Source: Stagonosporopsis chrysanthemi
Lineage: Eukaryota; Ascomycota; Dothideomycetes; Pleosporales; Didymellaceae
Direction of reading: 5' to 3'
DNA: 64,000 bases
NCBI GenBank assembly: GCA_022560025.1
Contig: JAFISE010000100.1
Span: forward strand, 1-64,000
Of this stretch, positions 1 through 10,136 are shown one piece after another. The stretch's first letter is position 1. The number at the start of each line of letters is the position of its first letter. Made by a program: the position numbers and the translations under genes. Below the pieces are notes generated by a model. The model worked only from the letters and a program-made list of their open reading frames with translations. It was not told where the DNA came from and made no database searches.

Positions 1-2
1 GC

Positions 3-731
3 ACGCAGGCGCGCAGGGTCGCCGCGGCGGACGGGGGCGGCAGCGGCAGCGGCAGCGGTGGCGGCAGCGGTGGCGGCAGCGGTGGCGGCAAATTGGACTG
101 GGGCAGTCTAGCCGACGAAGCCGAGTTTGCGAATCCGCGGCCAGAGGACCAGTATCGCTCGGGCTATGGGTATGGGTATGGCTATGGCTATACCCGCGCG
201 GCGTATGCAACGCACACGGGTCGACTCCGCCACGGCGTCCGTGACCCCCCGCCGGCGTTGCGCTGGGAGCCGTATGCGAGTGCTGCGCCGCTGCCCGAGC
301 TGCGTACGGGACGGCGCACACGCGACGACAGGCGGGACGACGGCGGCAGGCGAGACGACGCCGAGGACGAGTGGTATGTGGGTGGAGTGCCCGAGGCAGT
401 ACTGCCGGAGCGGTATACGGCTGCGAGGCCGGGATATACAAGTGAGGCGGACGGGGTGTACGCTGGGCCGCGATCGCGGACGCGGACGCGGACGTACAAC
501 GAGCCTATCAGTTTGGAGGTACCTGCTATCCCAGCGTCGTTTGAGAGGAGGACGTCGCGCAGAGATGGTGGTGTGGTGTATCGAGAGCGAGAGACGGCGC
601 GAGTTTCAGGGCGGCATGATACAGTACCGTCGGGGTATGAGTGGACAAAGCAGAGCTACAGACACCACAAATCTACACGAGACAGATCGAGACGTACTAG
701 AGAGGGTAAAGATAGGGACTCGGTCAAGTGA
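3..731 (+). CDS. Low-complexity Gly/Ser- and Arg-rich protein, 3' end only
   Basis: The reading frame is open from base 3 with no start, so the gene begins upstream of the window; about 242 residues are visible. The visible N-terminal part is a run of GGGS/GS repeats (bases 32-90), followed by a Gly-Tyr repeat (GYGYGYGYGY, about bases 164-195), an acidic/Arg-Asp stretch and a basic C-terminus rich in RDR/RTR. No catalytic motif or known domain is recognised. The overlapping frame that is open from 127 is treated as a shadow because this frame has the more balanced DE/KR composition and continues upstream. It converges on HAM1, with about 275 bp between the two stops. Function unknown; the frame choice is fairly secure, the identity is not. 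Confidence 0.6.
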   Translation, partial: TQARRVAAADGGGSGSGSGGGSGGGSGGGKLDWGSLADEAEFANPRPEDQYRSGYGYGYGYGYTRAAYATHTGRLRHGVRDPPPALRWEPYASAAPLPELRTGRRTRDDRRDDGGRRDDAEDEWYVGGVPEAVLPERYTAARPGYTSEADGVYAGPRSRTRTRTYNEPISLEVPAIPASFERRTSRRDGGVVYRERETARVSGRHDTVPSGYEWTKQSYRHHKSTRDRSRRTREGKDRDSVK

Positions 732-1006
732 AGGACCTCTGACGAGGAAGTCAGGTGTTACACGGTAACGAACATCAGCGGATCAACCTCACAAACTTGC
801 ACTGGACACGTAACGTGGACAATTGTATTATGTATTACTAAAGGAGAATTTCCGAAAGCAAGCAAGGCAAAACCCGAACCCCAATTTTCAAGTGGTATGC
901 GCACTGCGCAATCGTGGTATCATCCAGATTAAAAGTCATTATCGTCTCTGCCCATGCACACATCAAACGGCTAGCTTGATGCTTGAGTGTTCGACATCAA
1001 GTGAAT

Positions 1007-4000
1007 TTAGGCGCGGCCCTGGAAAACAGGGTTCTGGTCACCAAAGGTGGTATGGAACTGAGAGTCACCCTGCACAGGGGCGCCAGTACCGGTGGTCGAA
1101 GCAACACCGCCGCCGTGACCATGACCGGTAGCACTGTCGAAGGCGTTGTCGACCTGGTTGGCAAACTGACCAGTAGTAGAGCTGGGCTGGTTCGATGAGT
1201 AACGACCCTCACCGGTGCCACCAAGCTGCTGCTGGTTCAAGCCAGTGGGGTAAGCACCAGTCTGTCCGTGGGCACCGGGTCCAGAACCGATTTGGCCGGA
1301 CTGGTGGCCAAGTCCAGAGCGATCGGGCAGTCCTTGACCAGCAGCAAGGCCAGCACCGGCGCCGCTGAGACCTTGACCGGAGGAAAGACCCTGGTTGCTG
1401 TAACCCTGACCAGAAGAAAGACCCTGGTTGTTGTAACCTTGACCTGAAGAAAGGCCTTGGTCATACTGAGAAGAGCCGACACCCGAGCCAGTGCCGGTAC
1501 GGGTGCTGGTGGAGGAGTACCCCTCAGCACGGCCGTGAGGCTTGCGCGTGACCTTTGCAACCTGCGGCAAGCTGGAGGTCTCGCGAGCAGAGCCGATAGA
1601 GAAGATAGGGCTCTCCCACTTGTCACCCTTGGCAGCCAAATCCTTGTACTCAGTAGCCTTGGTGGAGATACCACCGGGCAAAGAGATGTTCTTGAAGATA
1701 GAGTCGTGCTGAGTAACAGCGACATTGACTTGGGTGTCCTTGGTCCTCTCCTTCATCTGCTCCTTCTTCTGCTTGCCCTGCATGACACGGTGCTGGGCTG
1801 CGGAAGCGTAGCGCTGGTACATGTTCGCGAGGTGCTCAGGGTCGGGGTTGCGCTTGGCCTCTGCCTCGGCGCGGTCGGCCTCCTTCTTGATGTCGTAAAG
1901 GTAGCCATCAACCTGGTTGACAGAGTCCTTGATCTGTTTCTCGAGGACCTTCTGAATGACAGGGCGCATAACCTTCAACAACAGAGGCTTGAACATGTTG
2001 AAGAGCAGCTTGTGGTTGCTCTTCTTGAGCTTGATGGACAAGTTCTGGATGTCAGTCTCAACCTTGGTAACCTTGAAGAAGTGTGTCTGAGCGTGCTCGC
2101 GAGCCTTGTCAGCTGTCTCGAGCTCAACCTTGAAACTGAAGCCAGAGCCACCCATGAAGATGTCCATGACACCCTTGTCGGTGATGGAAGGGAACCCCTG
2201 CTTCTTCTTGATGTAGTAAGAGACATCGCGAAGATCCATCTGAACGCCAGACACGGAGAGCATGACCTTGTTCTTGTTCTTGTTGGTGATCGACTTGCGT
2301 CCCCAGCGCCAGTAGTTGTCAGAGCCGAACTCCATCACGTTGGGAGCAAGGTTGTCACTCTCAATAACCAGGTTCTCGACAATAACATCCGCCTGAGGAT
2401 CGCTGACCTCAATGCGAGGAATAGGTACGTATTGCACGCTCTCGAAGAAACCGGGCAGGATAACGTCAGTCAGGTCCTTAACGAGGTGAGGCTTGAATGT
2501 GGTCTTTCCGTTCTCATCGTTGCCGAGATCACGGAAGAGCTTGTTGACAGACTCAGCGAACTGCCTGTTCTGCGCATCGGCATCAAACTGCTGACCGATG
2601 TACTTAAATTCATCAGCAATGCGGTCAGTGTGGCCACGGTAGCGACCGCGCAGAAGGTCGTGTCCTTGGTCGTAAATCTGGTTCCACTCCTGAGTGGAGC
2701 GGTCCTCGAGGATGTAGCCCTGTTGCTGGAGGCACTTGTGGACGTATTGGTTCAGGTGCCTGAACCAGCCCTTCAGCTCTGGGTCATTGTCGGCGTCCTT
2801 GTAGATCTGGTTGATGGAATCGATAAGATCGTCGAAAGAGGTGCTGTTAGCGAAGCGCTCAAGGAGAGTCTTGATGTTTGTCAGCCAATGTTTGTTGTCA
2901 GTCATAAAACCTAGAATACGCACCTTGATGTCAGCTTCAGCACGAGTCAAAGCACTGTCCTCTGCATGCGCACCTTGCACGGTTCCAGCACCCTGCTGGC
3001 CAACCTGCTTGCCATGCCCGGCATAACGCTCAGCGAGGCTAAGAAGTGTCTCAATCGCACGCTGGTAATCCTGGTGACCCTGAACCTCGACGATCATCTT
3101 CTTCAGGCGCCAGATGGTCTGCTCGCGGCGCTCCTGTGGCATCTTGCCCTTGAGGTAGTTGTTAAGCTGGTCACGACGGGCACGTGCCTTCTCCTTGTCC
3201 TCCTCGGGGATCTGGGCAGCGAGCTGCTCCTTGCCTTGCTGAAGTCCACCCTGTGCGTTCAAACCGGTGTTGTTGCCAGTCTGGCCCTCGTGAGCACCGA
3301 GCTGGGCGGTGTCGCGAGGATCACGAGAGCCATCGGGGTGGGCTGCCTGGTTCGCATCACCGGCGGCTTTCTTGACGTCCTGCTTGCCGACAGGTACATT
3401 TTGCTTGATAGTGTTCTTCAATTTGTCCTTGGAGAACTCGGGGGTCTCGTGCCAGGTGTTCTCCTCAGCGGGCTGGTCGATCTGACCAAGAGCATCCTCT
3501 GAAGGCCGGACCTTGTTGGCAGTGTTTTGAGCAGCATCACCGGCGATGTCGCGGAGAAGAGTCGAAGCATCTGAGAGGAGCTTCCTGAATTGGCCATTGG
3601 AGATCAACAATGTGCCCAATGTTCGCAGACCGTCAAGAGCTTCGTTGCCGTGCTGCTTAGCGGTATCCTTGTCGACAGGTGCGCCAGGAAGCGCCTGGTT
3701 GCCGCCGGATATTTGCTCAGCGTTCCAGATGAAGTCCTGGAGAAGGTTGCCCTCGTTCTTGGTAAGCAGCAAGATCTTGGCCTGCTCGATGACCTTTCTC
3801 AGGTCGCCAACAAGCTGCTGGCCTTCTGTCGAAAGCTTCTTGGATGGTGAGCTGAGGGGTTTCGATGCAAGCGCAGAATTCAATGCGATGTCGATCTGTT
3901 TGTTGGAGGGAACCTTGCCATTTGCGAAAGCTGGCGAGACAGTCAGCACGATCGCCTTCATTAGAGGTCGACTTAGCGCAGTCACGTACCTTGGAAGATC

Positions 4001-4189
4001 CCGTAGAGCTGGAGCTTGTTGTTCACATCAGTCTCCTTCTGCTTGACGTCAACCGGTCCTGCAAAACATCAGTCTTTGTTCCGTGAATGCGCAGTACAAG
4101 CCGTTTAATCGTGGCCAGTGCGCATTGCGTGTTGCCAGCTCTGCAGCTTTGTGAAAGTACTCACGGTTGACCGCCTTTCCTGAAGACAT
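1007..4189 (-). CDS. HAM1-like lipid-binding-type protein (HAM1_N/HAM1_C)
   Basis: Three exons: 4189-4165, 4058-3990 and 3930-1007, giving 1005 residues. The start ATG (MSSGKAVNR) lies in a 25-nt first exon followed by a GTGAGT donor; the second intron begins GTACGT. Reading across both joins gives a continuous N-terminus (KQKETDVNNKLQLYGIFQ AFANGK). The long helical N-terminal half and the central segment with ADVIVENLVIESDNL and the WRWGRKS region match the fungal HAM1 N- and C-terminal domain family (former DUF4449), which resembles BPI/TULIP-type lipid-binding folds. The C-terminal 200 residues are Gly/Gln/Ser-rich and contain a tandem repeat, QGLSSGQGYxN. The exact biochemical role of the family is not settled. 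The family call rests on overall sequence recognition, and the exon structure on clean splice sites. Confidence 0.85.
1385..1465 (-). repeat. 33-bp coding tandem repeat in HAM1 tail
   Basis: About two and a half copies of a 33-bp unit encode NQGLSSGQGYS-like peptides near the C-terminus of the HAM1-like protein. The copies differ at few positions, mainly GCTG/GTTG and CCAG/CTGA changes, so the repeat is young or homogenised. Confidence 0.8.
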
Positions 4190-6567
4190 GCTGTATTACT
4201 TGCTGGGGTATCAAAAGGGTATCAAATAAACAAGTGCGAGTGAAACAATGGGTGTAGTTGTTAGAGAAGCGCGGTTCTTTGGGGTATCTGGTGTGAGTGT
4301 AGTGACGATGAGGCGAGAGAGGAGGAAAGCGTCTTTATTGTTTGGCGTGACACGAGCGTCTTCTGCTTGGGACTTTCCATACGTCATCAGCCGTCACCTC
4401 TGTACACTGGCCAAGGCAAGTGCGATTGGCCTGGGCGCACCGACGATTTGCGATCCAGCCGCGGGGCATGAAAGAGGAGAGCTAGCCCCACCTGGTTCGT
4501 TCAGTCTTACTGAATGCAACCTGAGCAGCTTGTCATGTTCTGTGGAGCTTGCGGACAAGCATCATGAAACATTATGTAGAGCTTCAGGAGCTCCCCAGCG
4601 CGCGCACCCAGCACTCAAGAACACCACAGGAGCTGCACAACACGCACGAAATGTGACTATTGAGCAATGGACCCTGTACCCAATCCTTTCACGATGAGCC
4701 GAGAATTTCCTTTTCGTGCTTTGCATGACCAACACGAAACGCACCAAGCTCAATGAGGGCGTGTCCCTGGTCTGGATGGCGGGCGATCAGTTACTAGGAT
4801 GTGCGAAGATCCATGACGTGTCGCTCATTTCCATGTTTTCAGCCACATACTCCAGCATGTCGACAAGAATGCCATTGAGTTTGCGCGGTGAAAGACTTTC
4901 CCCAGAATCTATTTGGATACCACAGCAACTACCGCATGTTTCGACGTACAGTGTCTCAATCATGTCACCGGAACTGCCGATCGTTAGGCTAATGCGTTTC
5001 TCTCAGAACGGTGCGAACTGTTGCGTGGGGACGCGTGCAAGCCACACTTCCGGATACCCAGCTTGTCTGCCCCACCTTTCGTGCCGCCGGCAGTAGTGTC
5101 CCGTAGCGCATTGTCAAATGACGTTGTCTCGCGTTCAGAACATGCCTTCATCACTACGCAAGCTACTTCGATTCGTTACCAGGATCTAAATCTTGCGGGA
5201 GGACGCCGCTTTGCTCACCACGTGTTCACAATTCCACCACACGACACCGCTATGCGCGCATGCGAAATCTTTCTTCGACCCACCATCTGGAAATCTGGGA
5301 AGGTTAGGGCACTTGCTCACAGTGACCGGCTACCCCTGTCCTCAGATCTTCCACTTTAGGTGATGCTGTGGGCATGCTGCGGGAGACTGAGGGTCTCGTA
5401 TGAGGCCGATCTGCTGTCACGCTACGCGTATCCGTGCTGAAACCTTCTTCTAAGCTCGATGCACGTCAACGGTCTCGCCGTGCGGACTGGAAACCGACCA
5501 TGCGAGCTTCGAGTGCTTGGGCCGTTCCAGAAGCTCTGTGGCTGCTATTGTTACAGTAGATTATCGGTATGCCCATCCACAATCGTCGCCACGCCTAGAG
5601 CTGCGCCACATCACCCTCTTCTGGACACAGACTCTTAGGTGGCAGTGAAACTTGGTGGGCGAGTCCTACGTACAACGGAAGATTCTTCCAGCGAATGAAC
5701 ACGAGTTTTACAAATGATAGACTAGCTTCTGTTCACGATCCGGAGAGAGAACGACGTTATTAGAGTTTGACGTGCAATCATATTTACTTCGCTGGCAGGG
5801 CTACATCAGTAGTATGCCATCAGTCGAAGAAGTTTGACCTGCAGTTTTATGAGGCCATGACCCATGACCTATTCTGCTCATGCAAGACTGCAAATAAGCT
5901 TACCCGGTGGACTTAACTGTGAACGATTAGTTTCATAATGGGACACACATTCCAATGACACTACAATGTATGTAGCTGCTCTTTACAACTAGAAATACCT
6001 AAAACATACATGCAAACTATGCAAGGCCTGCTTGAATATGATGTTTGCAAACAGTCTCCGTGAATCACGGGGGTCCATCATAATAGAGACACGACGCGCA
6101 AGAAGATGAAGTCTTGGCTTAATCACTTCTTCCGCCTCGCACAGGAACCTATGCCATGATTGAGAGGGGCAGTTTGAAGGTCATGGGTAATGAAGAATGA
6201 CAATAGTATGGATGCAGGGAGAGCAGGAGGCGCAGAGGCCCTGGAAATATGGCTTAAGCATATGTTCTGAGATCTGAGAATTTTGAAAGTGACAGCAAGG
6301 ACGATGGATTTTCTTATGAATGTTCAACGGGGAACTTTGCGCAGGTTTGAGACTGTATTATGCTTGTTGATTGAGTCACCCAGGGTATTTTCCACCTGCG
6401 CCTCGCTTCTTCGACAGTACATGAATCGTTCCTCAGCACTGTCACCTCTATCCTCTTCTTGCATCATTTCCTTCCAGCTGCGCAGCTATGCTACGTGGCC
6501 TATAGCCCGCACTCCGTCTTGGGCGCAGTCTCGTGTCATGTGTCGAGGTATCGTCCTCAGGTGTTCC
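4190..6567. other. Gene-poor interval, 2.4 kb
   Basis: Upstream region of HAM1 running to the 3' end of SRP21. Several ORFs of 60-150 codons occur on both strands between 4250 and 5360, but none shows fungal codon preference, splice support or a recognisable domain. From about 5640 to 6280 the sequence is more AT-rich and has no ORF of note. No RNA gene was recognised. Confidence 0.6.
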
Positions 6568-7120
6568 TCATTTCTTGCCCTTCTTCTTCTTCTTTCCACC
6601 TCCTGTCCCTGCAGCAGCTGGTACAGGCACGCCACCCATCTTGACATCCCCCTGCTCATCAATGTTCGGTGTCGCTACGCCTGCATCCTGCGGTGCGCTC
6701 AGATCCTCCAGCGCCTCCGGCAGTGCCGCCATCTCGCGCCCTAATCGTCCCAAGCTGCTAATCAATCTCCCTACTTCGGCACCCTTCGTTGTCTCATATT
6801 GCAAACATGTGCCTGACACTGGGTCGTATGTTTTTAGAACGAAGGTCGCTGTGGTTACTTGGGGATTCGATTGAGGTGGAGGCGACGAAGGCCGTGACGT
6901 GTCTGCGGGCTTTTCTGCTTGCTTGGCGGCGTACTTTTCGCGCTTCTTTATCTTCGAAGCAGAGGGCTTCAGGACGGTGTACTTGGATGTGATGCGTGTC
7001 TACAAGCAGTAAGCTCTCCTATCACTTCAATGGCAGCTGGAGGCGTACACTTGTCGGCCTGGCTTTGAGCAATAACGATGATTGCTCGTACCACTCGGTA
7101 CTGCTCTTGAGGTACGGCAT
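6568..7120 (-). CDS. SRP21: Signal recognition particle subunit SRP21 (SRP9-21)
   Basis: Two exons, 7120-7049 and 6999-6568, with a 49-nt intron (GTACGC...TTGTAG) give 167 residues. Exon 1 encodes MPYLKSSTEWYEQSSLLLKA, and the splice continues in frame into TRITSKYTVLKPSASKIKKR, the conserved start of the SRP9/SRP21 fold. The C-terminus is a Gly/Lys tail (GGGKKKKKGKK), common in fungal SRP21. The protein is the Alu-domain-side subunit of the cytosolic signal recognition particle, which pairs with SRP14 and takes part in ER targeting. Exon 1 is only 24 codons, so neither exon looks convincing alone; the join is what identifies the gene. It is divergent from the DUF1308 gene, about 420 bp away. 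Confidence 0.9.
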
Positions 7121-7540
7121 TGTGAAGTGTGGGGTGCTCTGGGGTTCGACCTTGCGAGTTGTGGTGATTCGCGGCAACTTTTGGCGGGGTTGCCAAGACT
7201 TCGCCGGGATGAAGGTCGGGCCGTGCAGCTGCTTAACTGTGGCAATGGAGTGCACGCGACAGTCTTTGTATGTAGAGATCTTAAAAATTGTGCAACCTCG
7301 GACAAAACGCTGACGCTTGCGCTGCAAAATTCTTGATAGCAGGCACGGGCGGCTCGAGTGAAGGAAGAACGTCATCGAACCTTCCACGCAGTCGTGACTC
7401 GAACAACCCAATGGCTCTTGCAAATCGAAATCTGCCCTTCTCTTACAATTCCGCATTTCCTTGAGCGCGGATCGACTATTTGGATTTTTCACAAGGACCG
7501 TTACTAGTTGTCTAAGTTTCTGCTACATTGCATTTTCAAC

Positions 7541-9094
7541 ATGACTGAGTCAATATCGTCGAGCTTCAGCAACCTGGACCTCGAGACAGATGGCACCAGC
7601 ATAAGCAACTACAATGCGACGAGTAATGACGACGAAAACCTTGAAGCTACCGTCCAAGATCTCATTCACCGATGCAAAACGCTATACGAGGAAGTCGAGA
7701 CGTACGTCGAAGCAGTTATCGAGCGCCAAAAGGTCACCCGCGTCCAGCACCCGGTCGAGTACCGCAATCTTCGCAACGATTTCAAGAACGAGTTGGCATT
7801 CCTCAAGAAGATCGTAAACTCTGGAAAGTCCGCCGAGAAAATCCGCCATTTCATTGTTTCCTCCAACCTTACCTATTACGAAGCTTTGTGGAGCGCTGCG
7901 AAACGCTCACGTGGACTGCAAGCTTTCCGCAAGTATTATTTCTGGGACCGACATAAAGCGCCAGCTGGAAAACGCACGCTCAAAGGTCTGAGCCTTGGAA
8001 AGGGAGGTGTAGGCAAAGGAAAGACAGCAGCTCTCGTCGATATCGTTGCAGACGAAGGCAGAGAGTGGATTCGCGTATCAACTGTGTCCGAGAAGCGGAT
8101 CATATTCGACCTTGCGAAGCTGGGTTGGGTTAATGACTCAGACTCAGACGATGATATTTCGGATGTAGGACCTGGCAGTTGGGAAGACGAGGATGATGAA
8201 GATCAAGTCGACGTTGTACGAAATGCACGAGAGCTCGCACGAGCAGCAAGAGCGAATCCTGTACAAGGGCGACCACCCCAGGTGCGCTTCGTGCTTACGC
8301 GCATCACAGCTGGGCAGATGAAAGAGGTAGATGTCATCATTGCAAAGATCCGTGCGACTGGGGCGATTGTGCAATGTGCCGACGACATCCCTCCTTCACA
8401 GCCCATAAAAGCGGTCTTGGATGACCTGCTGGTGGACCGAACTCGTGCGTTGTCCGAAACGCTGAATATCGACTGCACCGTTCTGCTGGCTCTCGTCTCG
8501 GACATTTCCCACGAACCCTGTCAAATTCTTGATTGGTACCCTGGTGAAGTCAAAGCTCAGATCGAAGAAGAAGCTGGAGAGAATCTACTGCCAACTCATC
8601 TTTATCCTGCCATAGGCTCGCATTCTATGGTTTGCACGCAGGAAGCTGCTGATCAGATGAAGCTGATTGTTGAAACGCTCGCTACTGATGCAGAGAAGCA
8701 AAGAGCTCAGCTGCTCATCGCGCAAGGCGACTGGGAGGGCCGAACAAAAACAGATCTTGTAGCAGAATGGGCTTCCATGTCCGACCACCCAGTTCCTGAC
8801 GGCTTTAAGCTGCCCATACGCGTCGTACCAAGTAATATCGAGACAATTGTTACACAGCTACCGGCGGCAGCGCGCAAGCTGCAAGATGAGATGAGCCGGC
8901 TCAATGCCTCGATCTTCTTTTACGGCTGGGCTGAGGGACTCACCACGCTAAGCTCGAATCGTGCGCGAGCACGCCAGATCGAGCATGCACTCAACCAACA
9001 TGGGCTACAGGATGGCGAAGCCGGTCCACACATATGGCTCTGCGGCGAGTCCAGAAGTCTGATCGCAAAACATGGCCGCAGAGCGCCAAGGTGA
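7541..9094 (+). CDS. DUF1308 family protein (C7orf25/UPF0415-like)
   Basis: Single exon, 517 residues, starting at MTESISSSFSNLDLE, the first ATG of the frame. The N-terminal third is helical (DLIHRCKTLYEEVETYVEAV). A Gly/Lys stretch (LGKGGVGKGK) sits near residue 160 but lacks the full Walker A pattern. A strongly acidic linker follows around residues 200-228. The C-terminal DUF1308 core includes VDRTRALSETLNIDCTVLLA and ALVSDISHE at about 297-325. Family members are conserved from fungi to humans, with no firmly established function. Length and single-exon structure are ordinary. The tRNA pair follows downstream. Confidence 0.85.
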   Translation: MTESISSSFSNLDLETDGTSISNYNATSNDDENLEATVQDLIHRCKTLYEEVETYVEAVIERQKVTRVQHPVEYRNLRNDFKNELAFLKKIVNSGKSAEKIRHFIVSSNLTYYEALWSAAKRSRGLQAFRKYYFWDRHKAPAGKRTLKGLSLGKGGVGKGKTAALVDIVADEGREWIRVSTVSEKRIIFDLAKLGWVNDSDSDDDISDVGPGSWEDEDDEDQVDVVRNARELARAARANPVQGRPPQVRFVLTRITAGQMKEVDVIIAKIRATGAIVQCADDIPPSQPIKAVLDDLLVDRTRALSETLNIDCTVLLALVSDISHEPCQILDWYPGEVKAQIEEEAGENLLPTHLYPAIGSHSMVCTQEAADQMKLIVETLATDAEKQRAQLLIAQGDWEGRTKTDLVAEWASMSDHPVPDGFKLPIRVVPSNIETIVTQLPAAARKLQDEMSRLNASIFFYGWAEGLTTLSSNRARARQIEHALNQHGLQDGEAGPHIWLCGESRSLIAKHGRRAPR

Positions 9095-9619
9095 GCCGAG
9101 TATAGTTGTAACCTGCACGATAGAGCTGACGCCGTTTGATCAGTCTGCATACGGGAAGACATTAAGACGTTTGTAGTCGACAAATAGCAAACTCCGTTCT
9201 TCTGGTCATACAGTGATAGAGTACAACGGCGACTAAACAAATGCCTCTGCAGCAAGCATGTGTCCAAACGTGTGCACTCACATCATATCACGACTTCTCG
9301 AGCTTAACACGTCCTTCACCGCAACCTTCGTACCCGCGAACAGAATGCGACTGAATGTCTCAGTATGTCCCGTCGCAACCTCCAAATCGATTGCCCTTAT
9401 CGGACCGTTCCCACCAACATTTGGGGGGGCAGTCCGTGTTCGCTTCCACTAAAGTGGAGACATTTTGTCAGGCCTCACGACTTTTAGACCCCCTGACCGC
9501 TCTCGACTCACGACTCGCACACTACCCATCATGTGCCTTTACAACGACAACTCTTTCATGTCCATAATCAGAATATTAACCACGTATTTTGACGGATCCT
9601 CATCAACCAATCAGCATTC
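9095..9619. other. Intergenic, DUF1308 3' flank to tRNA-Thr
   Basis: Only short unsupported ORFs. It presumably holds the DUF1308 3' UTR and upstream flank of the tRNA genes. Nothing else recognised. Confidence 0.6.
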
Positions 9620-9709
9620 GCCCTCTTGGCTTAGTGGTAAAGCGTATCACTAGTATTACTCCGGTAATTTGCAATGATAAGATCACTGGTTCGATTCCAG
9701 TAGAGGGCA
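9620..9709 (+). tRNA. tRNA-Thr(AGT) with 18-nt intron
   Basis: Acceptor stem gccctct (9620-9626) pairs with agagggc (9702-9708), discriminator A at 9709. The D-arm is gctt/aagc, the anticodon stem tatca/tgata (9645-9649 with 9675-9679) and the T-arm actgg/ccagt with loop ttcgatt. After removing 9656-9673, the 7-nt loop is CTAGTAA with anticodon AGT at 9652-9654. The intron sits one base 3' of the anticodon, the canonical nuclear tRNA intron position. The loop and flanking bases agree with fungal tRNA-Thr. Confidence 0.93.
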
Positions 9710-9756
9710 TTCAGCTGCTTCCTAGTCTGAGCAGCTGTTACATGTAACAAACCTTT

Positions 9757-9837
9757 GGCGTTGTGGCGGAGTGGTTATCGCGCAAGACTAGAAATCTTGT
9801 TCCTTCGGGAGCGTAGGTTCGAATCCTGCCAACGTCG
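9757..9837 (+). tRNA. tRNA-Ser(AGA)
   Basis: Acceptor stem ggcgttg (9757-9763) pairs with caacgtc (9830-9836), including one G-T pair; discriminator G at 9837. The anticodon loop CTAGAAA gives anticodon AGA at 9790-9792, closed by caaga/tcttg. A long variable arm (gttccttcgggagc) marks it as class II, as expected for serine. No intron. It lies 47 nt after tRNA-Thr on the same strand. Confidence 0.95.
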
Positions 9838-9866
9838 GATATACTTCCAGGGCTCTTCCTGGCTTC

Positions 9867-9871
9867 TTTTT
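9867..9871 (+). terminator. Pol III terminator (T5)
   Basis: First run of five T residues downstream of tRNA-Ser, 29 nt past its 3' end. No run of four or more T separates tRNA-Thr from tRNA-Ser, so this is the first plausible Pol III stop for both genes. Confidence 0.65.
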
Positions 9872-10136
9872 GCTTCTTCTGAGGCTCCTTCTTTGCTGGC
9901 AACCTGCGCCCGAGGGGTGTGTTGATGTGGGAGTGTGGTGGAGGTTGAATTTTGCGTGTTGGGAAGGTGTGCGCAGGATGGATAGCCGGGAAGCAGGGAC
10001 GAGAAAGAGTGTGGTTGCGACTGAAGTGTGCAATTGGCGATATTATATCAAAGCTACGTATTGAACATGCAGAGTCTGGCTTCTTTTGCTTCGAGGGTAC
10101 TTGCTGCATCGTTCCCCCCGTGTCAATCGTTCTCAC

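Noticed and set aside
127..768. Second open frame over the first partial gene
   Set aside because: Arg/Thr/Met-rich shadow of the frame that is open from base 3; no domain.
1457..2914. 485-codon plus-strand open frame
   Set aside because: It is antisense to HAM1, whose frame has spliced N-terminus support and family similarity; the antisense product is Leu/Val/Asp-rich, as expected for a mirror of a coding strand.
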